Below, in pieces: positions 16,797 through 25,464 of a DNA stretch of 64,000 bases. Below the pieces are notes generated by a model. That model saw only the letters and a program-made list of their open reading frames with translations. It made no database searches and was not told where the DNA came from. Location: assembly GCF_000725485.1 (NCBI RefSeq), contig NZ_JOAG01000004.1:62001-126000 (forward strand). The letters run 5' to 3'. Positions within the stretch are counted from its first letter, which is position 1. Every line of letters begins with the position of its first letter. Made by a program: the position numbers and the translations under genes. This DNA comes from Nonomuraea candida (GTDB taxonomy: Bacteria; Actinomycetota; Actinomycetes; Streptosporangiales; Streptosporangiaceae).

Positions 16797-16802
16797 GATA
16801 AT
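16797..16802 (+). promoter_or_regulatory. Probable -10 element of a leaderless lysE transcript
   Basis: GATAAT lies 9 nt before the GTG start of lysE. Transcription would begin at about 16809, giving an almost leaderless mRNA. No ribosome site is visible before the GTG, which fits. Confidence 0.5.
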
Positions 16803-16811
16803 CTCCGCATT

Positions 16812-17453
16812 GTGACGGGTGGTTTGGTGGGAATCGCGCTGGTGTCGCTGGGCATGGTCCTCACGCCCGGCCCGAACATGATCTACCTGGTGTCACGCTC
16901 GATCGGCCAGGGCCGCCGAGCGGGGCTGATCTCGCTGATGGGCGTCTTCCTGGGCTTCAGCACGTACCTGACGGCGACGTGCCTGGGGTTGACGGCCGTC
17001 TTCGCGTACGTGCCGGCCGCGTACACGGCGCTCAAGCTGGCCGGGGCCGCGTACCTGATCTGGCTGGCCTGGAACGCCGTCAGACCGGGCGGCGCCTCCG
17101 CCTTCGAGCCCAGGGAGCTGCCGGCGGAGCGGCCCCGCAGGCTCTTCGCGATGGGCCTGCTGACCTGCCTGCTGAACCCCAAGATCGCAATCCTGTACCT
17201 GTCGCTGCTGCCGCAGTTCATCGACCCGGCGCTGGGCCACGTGCTGCTGCAGAGCCTCGCGCTCGGCTCGGTCCAGATCCTCATCGGCACCCTGGTCAAC
17301 GCGGTGTTCGTGCTCACCGCGGCCGGTCTGGCCGCGTTCCTGGCCCGGCGGCCGGTCTGGATGCGCGTCCAGCGCTACGTCACCGGCACGGTCCTCGGCG
17401 TCTTCGCCGTCAACATGGCGACCGACCGCTCCAAGGCGCTGGCCGGAGCCTGA
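16812..17453 (+). CDS. LysE-family amino-acid exporter
   Basis: The 213-aa membrane protein has six hydrophobic segments and the family N-terminal motif [23 protein letters not shown]. The LysE/RhtB group exports amino acids or related small metabolites. Residues GxxxG in helix 1 and the [14 protein letters not shown] block in helix 4 are conserved. It starts with GTG, apparently with no leader. It ends in a terminator stem shared with the convergent neighbour. Substrate cannot be told from sequence. Confidence 0.9.
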   Translation: MTGGLVGIALVSLGMVLTPGPNMIYLVSRSIGQGRRAGLISLMGVFLGFSTYLTATCLGLTAVFAYVPAAYTALKLAGAAYLIWLAWNAVRPGGASAFEPRELPAERPRRLFAMGLLTCLLNPKIAILYLSLLPQFIDPALGHVLLQSLALGSVQILIGTLVNAVFVLTAAGLAAFLARRPVWMRVQRYVTGTVLGVFAVNMATDRSKALAGA

Positions 17454-17477
17454 GCCGGGCGGCCCGCCCCGGCTCAG
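17450..17477. terminator. Shared convergent terminator
   Basis: CTGAGCCGGG (17450-17459) and CCCGGCTCAG (17468-17477) form a perfect 10-bp stem with an 8-nt loop. The stop codons of both convergent genes lie in the stem arms (TGA at 17451 and, on the other strand, at 17474). There is no U-tract. Confidence 0.65.
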
Positions 17478-17869
17478 CGGTCGAACCACCTCGCGGACGA
17501 GGACCTGCACAACTGCGCGAACGCGACCCCGGCCAGCAGGATGCCCAGCACGGTGCCGAAGCTGCCGCCGCCCGGCAACTGCCACAGGCCCAGCAGGACG
17601 AGCAGGAACTCGACGACGATCCCGGTGACGCGCACCCAGGCGCGGCGCGTACGGACGAGAGACGCCAGGAACCCGATCGTCACGATCGCCGCCAGCGGGA
17701 CGGCGAGCACCAGCAGCAAGGCCACGCCCACGGTGCCCGACGGCGCGCTCCCCAGCAGGATGAACAGCAACAGCAGACCGACCATCCCCATGACCGCCTG
17801 GACCCACATGCAGATCCTGGCGACGGACACGGACCGGGGCATCGCCTCGACGCGACAAGGCTCGGACAC
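17474..17869 (-). CDS. Small integral membrane protein, 131 aa
   Basis: The 131-aa protein has four hydrophobic helices (about residues 17-40, 46-68, 80-96, 103-120) and no recognised domain. A start at MPRSVSVARICMW (codon 10) is equally plausible. It is convergent with lysE. Its upstream side is the decayed region at 17.95-18.5 kb. Unknown function. Confidence 0.6.
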   Translation of the reverse strand: MSEPCRVEAMPRSVSVARICMWVQAVMGMVGLLLLFILLGSAPSGTVGVALLLVLAVPLAAIVTIGFLASLVRTRRAWVRVTGIVVEFLLVLLGLWQLPGGGSFGTVLGILLAGVAFAQLCRSSSARWFDR

Positions 17870-18046
17870 ACGAGCCTCCCTCTCCAGGGGGCAGCGATTG
17901 ACGCGGCGAGCCTAGGACCCCCCACATGGTCATGGACGCGATAGACCGGAAATGCCGGATGGCAGGACAGCGCCCGCCGGGTGCCGCTCAAGACCTGGAT
18001 GCGGCCCGCGGTACGCCGCGTCATCGCACGTGGCGCCCGAGCGGGC

Positions 18047-18274
18047 TCAGCCCGGAATCGCGGGCGAGGTGGCCGCCTCGACCACGAAGACCAGGAAGGA
18101 GAGCCTGCCCGCGAAGTCCGGGAACTCGTCGGGGAACAGCTCGCGGGCCGCCGGATCGACCTGCGGCTCGCTGAGGACGGCAAGGCGGAAGCCGGCGGCG
18201 GTGAAGGCGTCGGTCATCGCGTGCAACGGCCTGCGCCAGAAGGTCATCGGGAAGGACTTCCCGTCGAACGCGTA
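18047..18274 (-). pseudogene. C-terminal fragment of a class I SAM-dependent methyltransferase
   Basis: The minus strand encodes YAFDGKSFPMTFWRRPLHAM, then TDAFTAAGFRLAVLSEPQVD and a closing LSFLVFVVEA strand. This is the recognisable last third of a common actinobacterial methyltransferase, including the WRRP segment. A stop codon sits immediately upstream at about 18275-18277 and no SAM-binding N-terminal part is found, so about two thirds of the gene is missing. The break coincides with the start of another gene fragment on the plus strand, pointing to a rearrangement. Confidence 0.75.
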
Positions 18275-18515
18275 TCAGCCCCGGCGATATCTACGAAGAC
18301 TGCTCTTTCCACCCCGTACTCTGCACCTTCAGCGATGGCGATCAGATCGAGGGCATTTCCCTGATCGACGCCTCCATGCCGAGCGCCTGCTCCGTCGGCT
18401 TCTGCGCAGTGATCAAACTTTCATCGACGACGTCATCGCCGCACGCACCGACTGGCCTGCCTACCTCGCTCGACGCAAGGCCGAGTTCGAGCAGGAATCT
18501 GCATCAGAAGCTTGA
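18271..18515 (+). pseudogene. Frameshifted fragment of a conserved hypothetical gene
   Basis: Frame 1 reads RISPGDIYEDCSFHPVLCTF, then EGISLIDASMPSACSVGFCAVIKLS, which resembles a small actinobacterial protein of unknown function. At about 18420 the reading continues in another frame as FIDDVIAARTDWPAYLARRK and stops at 18515, so one base appears lost. No start or N-terminal region exists: the fragment abuts the methyltransferase remnant at about 18275. It is a broken gene unless the base is a sequencing error. Confidence 0.6.
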
Positions 18516-18530
18516 CGAAGCCGCCCAGTG

Positions 18531-19214
18531 TCACAGCAGACCTTGCGCGCGTAGCACGTCGGCAAGAGTTCGCGAAGCGCCATTCTGGTTCTGCATTGAG
18601 CTGCCGCTCAACCCCCCAAGGGGTTCCGCGCCGAGGAACCGCAGGCTCCGCAGGTCCGTAGAGAACGAGAGACCGGTGATGCTGCTCGCCAAGGCGAACG
18701 AACTCTCCATCGGGTGGTCGATCCCCGGTCCATCGATGTCGTGGTCGGGGTCCAGGCCGACCTCCCGCATCTTTGCGACGAAGCGGTCTGGGTCACTGCC
18801 CGATCGCTCTTCTGGGTACATCGGGTCGAACCAGACGACCGGTGTGCCCTCGACGATGTAGGCGAAGGTGTCCCGGGCGTATTCGTGGCGGCAGACCGAC
18901 ACGACCTCGGTTCCTTGTGAGACCGGGGCGTAGGTGTTGCCGTCGACGGCGATCTGCCATCCCCCTGGTTCGATGACCACGGTCCAGTCGCCGACTCGGG
19001 CGGCTCCGATGTAACCGGCCGCGTCGGCCCTCATGCTCTCCACCGAGCGATAGTCCAGCTCGTCGAATGCCACCTCTTCCATGCTCTCCTCGTCCACGCC
19101 GAAGCGGCGGAGGACTTCCTCTGGCGAGAGATCGCGGACGAAGGACACACAGTAGATCTCACCTAATGTCTCGTAGCCGGGAAAACAGGGGAGTTCTTCG
19201 GGGGCCTCTGCCAT
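18531..19214 (-). CDS. DUF6461-family protein
   Basis: The 227-aa protein starts MAEAPEELPCFPGYETLGEI at ATG 19214. Features are EIYCVSFVRDLSPEEVLRRFG near the N-terminus and a WTVVIEPGGWQ strand with a later YIVEGTPVVWFDPMYPEER, the pattern of DUF6461 proteins. These are frequent, often multicopy, in Streptosporangiales and Streptomyces accessory DNA and have no known role. No signal peptide. It stands alone between two gene fragments and the tRNA-Ser(GGA) region, in slightly lower-GC DNA. Confidence 0.75.
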   Translation of the reverse strand: MAEAPEELPCFPGYETLGEIYCVSFVRDLSPEEVLRRFGVDEESMEEVAFDELDYRSVESMRADAAGYIGAARVGDWTVVIEPGGWQIAVDGNTYAPVSQGTEVVSVCRHEYARDTFAYIVEGTPVVWFDPMYPEERSGSDPDRFVAKMREVGLDPDHDIDGPGIDHPMESSFALASSITGLSFSTDLRSLRFLGAEPLGGLSGSSMQNQNGASRTLADVLRAQGLL

Positions 19215-19704
19215 GGTTGCTCCTTGATTGCGTGAGCGGCATGATCGCAGCAATCGCCGACAAAACGGCTTCGGGAGTCTAGGTGGACGGACTGCTTGGC
19301 GCTTGACGAAGGGAGACCCGCCCCTCTGCCCAGGGACAACAGGGACACCGCTGACTATTGTCTGTCCCTCCTGGGCCCCTCGTGTTGGTGCTGGTCGAAG
19401 CATGCTCAGGGACGCCAGGGACAGCAGGGACACTTCTCGGCCCAGCTTGTTGAACCCCGGCCAGGGGCGCATGGGCGTGCGGCGGAGCCCTGACGGGGGC
19501 GTTCAAGGGGCGAGATCGAGTGTCAAGGCGGTCTGCCACAGCGCGGTGACGACGTGATGTTCAGAGACCAGGAACACATGCTGGACCTACAAGCTCGACC
19601 GACGGCACCGGGAACACGGCGGCCAAGAGGTTGGCGGCCTGGTCCGGGAGGGAGACGAGCCCGCCAAGGGAGCCAGCTGAGACTGAAACTGAGACTGGAA
19701 CGCA
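19215..19704. other. Gene-free stretch near tRNA-Ser(GGA)
   Basis: No convincing coding sequence was found on either strand. It contains several CAGGGACA-type short repeats (19331-19348 and 19407-19433) with a complementary TGTCCCTCCTG between them, able to form an imperfect hairpin. GC is slightly lower than in neighbouring genes. It may be debris of an accessory element next to the tRNA. Confidence 0.5.
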
Positions 19705-19740
19705 AGAAGGGGTGTGCCGTGATCACGGCACACCCCTTCT
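19705..19740. terminator. Perfect 36-bp palindrome, terminator of tRNA-Ser(GGA)
   Basis: The sequence from AGAAGGGGTGTGCCGTGA to its exact mirror is a 36-bp palindrome with its centre at GTGATCAC (19719-19726) and no unpaired loop in DNA. It begins 5 nt after the encoded CCA end of the minus-strand tRNA. As RNA it would form a long hairpin ending the tRNA transcript; a clear U-tract is absent. Confidence 0.75.
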
Positions 19741-19744
19741 GGGC

Positions 19745-19832
19745 TGGCGGAGGATGGGGGATTTGAACCCCCGATAGGTTGCCCTATACACGCTTTCCAA
19801 GCGTGCGCCCTCGGCCACTAGGCGAATCCTCC
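19745..19832 (-). tRNA. tRNA-Ser (anticodon GGA), CCA encoded
   Basis: On the minus strand GGAGGAT (19826-19832) pairs with ATCCTCC (19749-19755). The anticodon arm CACGC-TTGGAAA-GCGTG gives GGA (19796-19798). A long variable arm and GTTCAAATC are present, and the 3' CCA is encoded at 19745-19747. It decodes UCC and UCU. Confidence 0.97.
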
Positions 19833-19940
19833 GCCGACGAGCTTACCGGACTTCTGAGCATGCGCAGACCATGTTTTGCGGAGGGCCGGCGGAGTCGGCG
19901 AGGGTGGAGCGAGCACTGCGGCATCCGGCTAGACTGTTAC

Positions 19941-20031
19941 GGGACCCCTCGCGCGGCGTCATCCTGTGAACCTCCCCAGGGCCGGAAGGCAGCAAGGATA
20001 AGCGGGCTCTGGCGGGTGTGCGGGGGGTCTC
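19941..20031 (+). ncRNA. ffs: Signal recognition particle RNA (small bacterial type)
   Basis: It contains the invariant SRP apical domain: CTCCCCAGG followed by GGCCGGAAGGCAGCAAGG and ATAAGC. The ends GACCCC (19943) and GGGGTC (20024) close the long stem. It binds Ffh to target nascent membrane proteins. Its position between tRNA-Ser and dnaX is the usual actinobacterial arrangement. End points are approximate. Confidence 0.93.
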
Positions 20032-20066
20032 TTCGTTGAGAGCCCCCTCGCAGGCGGGATGGTCGC

Positions 20067-22517
20067 ATGAGCCTTGCGCTTTACCGCAAGTACCGACCCG
20101 GGACCTTCGCCGAGGTCAAGGGTCAGGAACACGTCACGGATCCGCTGCGGCAGGCGTTGCGTACGGGCCGGATCAATCACGCCTACCTGTTCAGCGGCCC
20201 CCGCGGTTGCGGCAAGACCTCCAGCGCCCGCATCCTGGCGCGCTCTCTCAACTGTGAGCAGGGCCCCACGCCCGACCCGTGCGGCGTGTGCGAGTCCTGC
20301 GTGGCGCTGGCCCCGACGGGGCCGGGGCACCTCGACGTCATCGAGATCGACGCCGCCTCCCACGGTGGTGTGGACGACGCGCGCGACCTGCGCGAGCGGG
20401 CCTTCTTCGCCCCCGTCTCCGCGCGCTACAAGATCTACATCATCGACGAGGCGCACATGGTGACCCGCGAGGGTTTCAACGCGCTGCTCAAGCTCGTCGA
20501 AGAGCCGCCGCCGCACCTGAAGTTCATCTTCGCGACGACGGAGCCGGAAAAGGTCATCGGCACCATCAAGTCGCGTACGCACCACTATCCGTTCCGGCTG
20601 ATGCCGCCCGCGACGCTCAAGGCCCTGATGGAGGAGATCCTCACCTCCGAGAGTGTGCCCTTCGAGCCCACCGCGCTGCCCCTGGTCGTGCGCGCGGGCG
20701 CCGGCTCGGCCCGTGACTCGCTGTCGATCCTCGACCAGCTCCTCGCCGGGGCGGAGGAAGACGGCATCACCTACGCCAAGGCCGTCTCCCTGCTCGGCTA
20801 CACCGACGGCGACCTGCTCGACGAGGTCGTCAACGCCTTCGCGGCCCGGGACGGCGCGCAGGTCTTCCAGACGGTCAACCGGGTGATCGAGGGCGGCCAC
20901 GACCCCCGCCGCTTCGCCTCCGACCTGCTCGAACGCTTCCGCGACCTGGTGATCCTGGCGAACGTCCCCGAGGCGGCCTCCAGCGGCCTGCTCGACCGGC
21001 CGGGCGACGAGCTGGAGCGCCTCGTCCAGCAGGCCGCCTCCATGGGGCCGGCCGAGCTGACGCGCGCCGCCGAGGTGTTCAACGCCGGCCTCACCGAGAT
21101 GCGCGGCGCCACCTCGCCGCGGCTGCTGCTGGAGCTGATGTGCGCCCGCGTGCTGCTGCCGGGGGCCGCGCAGGGTGAGGCGGCGCTGCTGGCCCGCCTC
21201 GAACGCCTCGAACGCGGGGGAGCGGTGGCCCAGATGGCCGCCCGCGCCGCCGCGCCCGCGGCGCCTCCGGCCGCCATGCCCACCACGGCCGCCGCGCCTG
21301 CCACGTCTGCCGCGCCTGCCACGTCTGCCGCCCCTTCGGCCAGTACGGCTCCCGCCGCGAGCGGGGCCGGTTCCGGGGATCAGAGCGCGCCGGCCGGAGC
21401 CGGGGGAGACACGGCGGGGGCCTCGGCCTCCCAGGCCGCCCACGCGGCTCCGAGCAGGGGCGCGGACGACTGGCCCGAGCCCGTGCGTCCCGGCGCCCCG
21501 GCGGCGGCCGCCGCCCCCGCTGCCTCCACAGCTTCCGCCGCCCCGCCCGCGAGCGCCCCCGCGCCGCAGGCCGCCGCCGGTCCGGTGGCAGGGGGGACGG
21601 GGGTCGTGCAGACGCAGTGGCCCGCCGTGCTGGCGGCGCTCAAGCAGCGCAGCATCGTCGTCTGGGCCAACGTGAGTACCAACGCCCAGGTGGTGGGCGT
21701 GGAGGGCAACCTCGTCACGCTCGGGTTCAGCCAGGTCGGCGCGATGAAGAACTTCACGGGCGGCGGCAAGGACGCCGTGGTGGCCGGCGTGCTGGGCGAC
21801 GTGCTCGGGGGCACCTGGCGCGTGGAGGCGGTCGTCGGCGGCTCCCCGGCGCCGTACACCTCGCGCGGTCCCGCCCGCCCGCCGTCCGGCGCTGCGCCCG
21901 CCGGTGGCGCGCCCGCCGGCGGCCAGGGCGCGCCGGGGCCGCAAAGTGCCGCTCAGGGGGCCGCTCAGGGGGCCGCTCAGGCGCCCCAGGGGGTGCCGCA
22001 GTCCCAGGTGACGGGGCCGCAGGTGCCCGGGGCTCAGGGCGGGCAGGCCGTGGCCGGCCCTCAGGGGCGCACCTCCTCGCACGGGGCCTCCCAGGAGGAC
22101 CGCGAGGGGCAGGACGACGGGAGGCCTCCAGGAGGCTCCCAGGGGCGCCCGACCACGGACGAGTCCTGGCCCGACGCGCCCGACGACTTCAGCCCCGGCA
22201 CTCCGCCGGGGCCCGACCCCACCCGTACCGTCAGCGTCGGCCAGGGCGCGGCGGGCAACGGGCAGACGGGCGCGGGGCTGGCCGCCGCGCGCTCGGCCGC
22301 CAAGGCCGCCGCCCAGGCCGGGCCGCGCGCCCAGCCCGCCAGGGGCGGCGCGGCGGCGTGGCCCGAGGCGATCCCCGGCCGCAACGACAAGGGGCCGGAC
22401 GCCGACGAGGTCGACCCGCTCAACGACGCGGACGCCGACGTGGACGCCGTCTCCGGCATGGCACTCCTGGAGCGGGAGCTCGGCGCCCAGGTGATCGGCG
22501 AGATCGACCACACCTGA
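20067..22517 (+). CDS. dnaX: DNA polymerase III gamma/tau subunit
   Basis: The 816-aa clamp-loader ATPase opens MSLALYRKYRPGTFAEVKGQ. It has Walker A GPRGCGKTSSARIL (about residue 45), a four-Cys zinc module (Cys in LNCEQG, then CGVCESC), Walker B IIDEAHMV and sensor RIT-type residues within 1-375. The remaining 440 residues are Ala/Pro/Gly-rich and low in complexity, apart from a tau-like domain at about 505-590 (TQWPAVLAALKQRSIVVWAN). Short GAAQ repeats occur near residue 640. It loads the beta clamp during replication. It follows the SRP RNA gene; the distal actinobacterial linker is long but normal. Confidence 0.97.
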   Translation: MSLALYRKYRPGTFAEVKGQEHVTDPLRQALRTGRINHAYLFSGPRGCGKTSSARILARSLNCEQGPTPDPCGVCESCVALAPTGPGHLDVIEIDAASHGGVDDARDLRERAFFAPVSARYKIYIIDEAHMVTREGFNALLKLVEEPPPHLKFIFATTEPEKVIGTIKSRTHHYPFRLMPPATLKALMEEILTSESVPFEPTALPLVVRAGAGSARDSLSILDQLLAGAEEDGITYAKAVSLLGYTDGDLLDEVVNAFAARDGAQVFQTVNRVIEGGHDPRRFASDLLERFRDLVILANVPEAASSGLLDRPGDELERLVQQAASMGPAELTRAAEVFNAGLTEMRGATSPRLLLELMCARVLLPGAAQGEAALLARLERLERGGAVAQMAARAAAPAAPPAAMPTTAAAPATSAAPATSAAPSASTAPAASGAGSGDQSAPAGAGGDTAGASASQAAHAAPSRGADDWPEPVRPGAPAAAAAPAASTASAAPPASAPAPQAAAGPVAGGTGVVQTQWPAVLAALKQRSIVVWANVSTNAQVVGVEGNLVTLGFSQVGAMKNFTGGGKDAVVAGVLGDVLGGTWRVEAVVGGSPAPYTSRGPARPPSGAAPAGGAPAGGQGAPGPQSAAQGAAQGAAQAPQGVPQSQVTGPQVPGAQGGQAVAGPQGRTSSHGASQEDREGQDDGRPPGGSQGRPTTDESWPDAPDDFSPGTPPGPDPTRTVSVGQGAAGNGQTGAGLAAARSAAKAAAQAGPRAQPARGGAAAWPEAIPGRNDKGPDADEVDPLNDADADVDAVSGMALLERELGAQVIGEIDHT

Positions 22518-22630
22518 CGGGGAGAACCGCCTCCCGGGGCGCATTCTCAGGACAGGCGCAGGCCCACCCCAGGCCGGGGACCCCAAGCGGGGCGGTGGCG
22601 GCACCGCCGGGCCGGGAGGCTGCCGGGGCG

Positions 22631-24070
22631 TCAGGACAGGAGGCGGGTGCGGGCGGCGGCGGCGCGGAGGTCGGTCTCGGGCAGGGCGGCGAGGCGTTCG
22701 AGCACCTCGTAGTCGTCGCGCCCGTTGCACGTCTGCGCGTACGCCCACAACCCGTCCGGCTCCCCGTGCCGCAACACGCAGGCGCGCACCTGGGCCTCCA
22801 GCTCGTCGCGTTCCCGCCGGATCTCCGGCGACTCCGAGCGCGGCAGCAGCGGCCCAGGGTACGCCCGGGCCGGCGCGGCGGGCTCGTTCGAGGACAGCAG
22901 GCGGCGCAGGGTCAGGAAGTCGGCCTCCACCGGACAGGTCAGCCGGTACGGCTTGGCCGCGATGGCCTCACCGAGCTGCGCGCGCAGCCGGTGGATCTCG
23001 GCCCTGATCGTCACCGGGTTGCCCGCGTCGCCGTACAGGTGGAAGGAGAGCTGTTCGGCCGTCAGGCCGTGGGGGTGCAGCGCCAGCAGGGTCAGGATCT
23101 CGGCGTGCCGCAGGGACAGGGGGCGGGCCCGGTCGCCGTAGGCGGCTGTCGGGGGGCCTTCGCCCAGGAACGACAGGGTCAGGACGGGCGGGGCGGCGGA
23201 CGGCGCGGGGCGCAGCAGGAAGCCGTCGGAGAAGGGTTCGAGCAGCGCGGTGGTGCCGTCTCTGAGGATCACGCGGCGGTCGCCGCAGCGCGTGGCCCGG
23301 TCGCCGAGGTGGACGCGCTCGCCCAGGTCGCCGGCGGGGTCGCCGGAGATGACGCGGCCGGTGGCCGACAGCAGGACGCCGGGCCGCCCGCGCAGGGCCT
23401 CGTAGCGGCGGCGCAGGCGTTCGTCGCGTTCGAGCATGCGCAGGGCGAGCTGCGTCTCGGCGAGCTTGGCCGCGGCGGAGACCAGGGCGACCGTGGCGGG
23501 GTGCAGGGCGCGGGCGGTGCCGCTGACGTCGACGCAGCCGATGACGCGGCCCGAGTCGGGGTCGGTGATCGGGGCGGCGCTGCACGACCAGATGTGCAGG
23601 ACGCGCATGAGGTGCTCGTGCGTGTAGACGTGTACGGGCCGGCGGGCGGCCAGGGCGGTGCCGATGCCGTTGGTGCCGACGTTGTGCTCGGCCCACTGGT
23701 GCCCGGCGGCGAGGCCGATCTGGTCGGCGCGGCGCAGGCCGGCGCCGTTGCCTTCGCGCCACAGCACCCGCCCGTCACCGTCCGTGACGATCATGACGTG
23801 GCCGGTCTCGTCGGCCAGTCCGGACAGGGTCTGGGCGAGCAGGGGCAGCAGGGGCTGTAGCGGGTGGGATGCGCGCATGTCCCTGATCGAGGACGGATCG
23901 CAGACAAGGGGGGCGCTCTTGCCTTCCGGGTCGATTCCGGCGTCCAGCGAGCGGCGCCAGGAGGCCTTGATCAGGCGGCGGGGCGAGTGCGGCCAGGCGC
24001 GGCCGGCCGCCGCGGCTTCGTGTGCTCCGCGCAGAAGACGGGAGTACGCGTCGAGATGGGCGTAACTCAT
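22631..24070 (-). CDS. AcoR-like GAF-domain transcriptional regulator
   Basis: The 479-aa protein has an N-terminal region (SWRRSLDAGIDPEGK) and a GAF domain (about 80-210: VMIVTDGDGRVLWREG, AEHNVGTNGIGTALA, HIWSCSAAPITD) as in AcoR-type activators. It lacks the sigma-54 AAA+ module; the second half instead ends in a winged-helix segment (about 320-400) and a helical tail. Actinobacterial relatives regulate alcohol or aldehyde dehydrogenase genes placed divergently. No such target is present here: the divergent side is an empty 440 bp and then ybaB. It separates dnaX from ybaB-recR and is on the opposite strand, so it looks inserted. Confidence 0.85.
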   Translation of the reverse strand: MSYAHLDAYSRLLRGAHEAAAAGRAWPHSPRRLIKASWRRSLDAGIDPEGKSAPLVCDPSSIRDMRASHPLQPLLPLLAQTLSGLADETGHVMIVTDGDGRVLWREGNGAGLRRADQIGLAAGHQWAEHNVGTNGIGTALAARRPVHVYTHEHLMRVLHIWSCSAAPITDPDSGRVIGCVDVSGTARALHPATVALVSAAAKLAETQLALRMLERDERLRRRYEALRGRPGVLLSATGRVISGDPAGDLGERVHLGDRATRCGDRRVILRDGTTALLEPFSDGFLLRPAPSAAPPVLTLSFLGEGPPTAAYGDRARPLSLRHAEILTLLALHPHGLTAEQLSFHLYGDAGNPVTIRAEIHRLRAQLGEAIAAKPYRLTCPVEADFLTLRRLLSSNEPAAPARAYPGPLLPRSESPEIRRERDELEAQVRACVLRHGEPDGLWAYAQTCNGRDDYEVLERLAALPETDLRAAAARTRLLS

Positions 24071-24511
24071 TGGTCACTCCAAGTAGTCAATTAGAGCATC
24101 CGTCGTATGCCCGTTCCGCGCAACCCGTTCAGGGGGATTGCAGAGGGTGATTGAATCAACGCAACGTGTGTGCAACGTTCCTGTGGCTAGCGTCCTTGAC
24201 CAACGCGTCGGCGTGGTGCGGCCGCTCCGCCGGCGTGGTGGCCGGGTCTCGGACACTGGAGGGGGGCCGAGATCCGGCCAGAAACACGCCGACGCCGTCG
24301 GGCCGCGGACACGCCGGACCGGGACCGGAGAACCGTTCCGCCCGGGAAATCCATCCGGAAACGCCCGTCCCGTCCCCGCACATGAGAGCGGGGCGACCGT
24401 CCCGGACGAAGGTCCGGGCGCGAAACAGGGGGACACCCCAGTACATGACGCCGCCCAAACACCGTAGGCTCGTGGCAGTCAAGAACGCGGAGCCACGAGG
24501 AGCGCACGACG
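24071..24511. other. Long intergenic region between the GAF regulator and ybaB
   Basis: No convincing gene lies in these 441 bp. Two direct repeats GCAACGT (24161-24167, 24172-24178) sit in the first part, with 4 bp between them, and are candidates for a GAF-regulator site. The rest is GC-rich without domain-like translation. A -10-like TAGGCT at about 24465 and GAGGAG at 24498 serve ybaB. Confidence 0.55.
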
Positions 24512-24862
24512 GTGAACCCAGGGGATGTCAACCTGCAGCAGCTGCTGGAGCAGGCACAGCTCATGCAGCAGCAGCTTGTGAGCGCCCAGCAGGAGCTCAA
24601 CGACGCGCAGATCGAGGGCTCATCGGGCGGCGGCCTGGTCACGGCCGTCGTCAACGGCTCTGGCGAGCTGCTCGAACTCAAGATCGACCCGAGCGTGATC
24701 GACTCGGGGGACGCGCAGGACACCGCGGAGACGATCGCCGACCTGGTGATCGCCGCCGTCCGCGACGCCGTGCGCGCGGCGGCCGACCTGCAGCAGGAGA
24801 AGCTCGGCCCGCTCGCCCAGGGGCTGGGCGGCGGCGGCCTCGGACAGTTGCCAGGGTTCTAG
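24512..24862 (+). CDS. YbaB/EbfC nucleoid-associated protein
   Basis: The 116-aa protein has the family pattern: a Gln-rich helix ([19 protein letters not shown]), then [22 protein letters not shown] and a C-terminal helix, ending in a Gly/Gln tail. The dimer binds DNA without strong sequence specificity. GAGGAG lies 10 nt before its GTG start. It is 2 bp before recR, the conserved partner, so it is the first gene of the ybaB-recR operon. Confidence 0.95.
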   Translation: MNPGDVNLQQLLEQAQLMQQQLVSAQQELNDAQIEGSSGGGLVTAVVNGSGELLELKIDPSVIDSGDAQDTAETIADLVIAAVRDAVRAAADLQQEKLGPLAQGLGGGGLGQLPGF

Positions 24863-24864
24863 GC

Positions 24865-25464
24865 ATGTACGAAGGGGTCGTCCAGAACCTGATCGACGAG
24901 CTGGGGCTGCTGCCCGGCGTCGGTCCCAAGAGCGCGCAGCGGATCGCGTTCCACCTGCTGGCGGCCGATCCAGCCGACGTCAAACGGCTGGCGCACGCGT
25001 TGCTGGAGGTCAAGGAGAAGGTCCGCTTCTGCCGGGTCTGCGGCAACGTGGCGGCCGAGGAGGAGTGCCGCATCTGCCGCGACGCGCGCCGCGACACGCA
25101 CGTCATCTGCGTGGTCGAGGAGTCGAAGGACGTCGTGGCGATCGAGAAGACGCGCGAGTTCCGCGGCACCTACCACGTGCTCGGCGGCGCGATCAGCCCG
25201 ATCGACGGCATCGGCCCCGACGACCTGCGCATCCGCGAGCTCATGACGCGGCTGGCCGACGGCCGCGTCACCGAGCTCATCCTCGCCACCGACCCCAACC
25301 TCGAGGGCGAGGCGACGGCTACCTACCTCGCCCGTCTGGTCAAGCCGATGGGCATCAAAGTGACACGACTGGCCAGCGGTCTGCCTGTGGGCGGTGATCT
25401 CGAGTACGCCGACGAGGTCACCTTGGGCCGCGCGTTCGAAGGACGGAGGCTGCTGGATGTCTGA
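24865..25464 (+). CDS. recR: Recombination mediator protein RecR
   Basis: The 199-aa protein acts with RecF and RecO in loading RecA at gaps. It has the helix-hairpin-helix ([20 protein letters not shown]), the zinc finger (CRVCGN, CRICRD), a TOPRIM domain ([34 protein letters not shown]) and the C-terminal Walker-like segment. ATG 24865 gives the standard length. It overlaps the start of the next gene by 8 bp. Confidence 0.97.
   Translation: MYEGVVQNLIDELGLLPGVGPKSAQRIAFHLLAADPADVKRLAHALLEVKEKVRFCRVCGNVAAEEECRICRDARRDTHVICVVEESKDVVAIEKTREFRGTYHVLGGAISPIDGIGPDDLRIRELMTRLADGRVTELILATDPNLEGEATATYLARLVKPMGIKVTRLASGLPVGGDLEYADEVTLGRAFEGRRLLDV

Noticed and set aside
19959..22748. A 929-codon open frame on the minus strand over dnaX
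   Set aside because: It is the GC-rich antisense shadow of dnaX, with arginine/proline/glycine-rich translation and no domain.
24138..24467. A 109-codon plus-strand frame between the GAF regulator and ybaB
   Set aside because: No ribosome site, arginine/glycine-rich translation without domain, and overlapping frames of equal length on the other strand.
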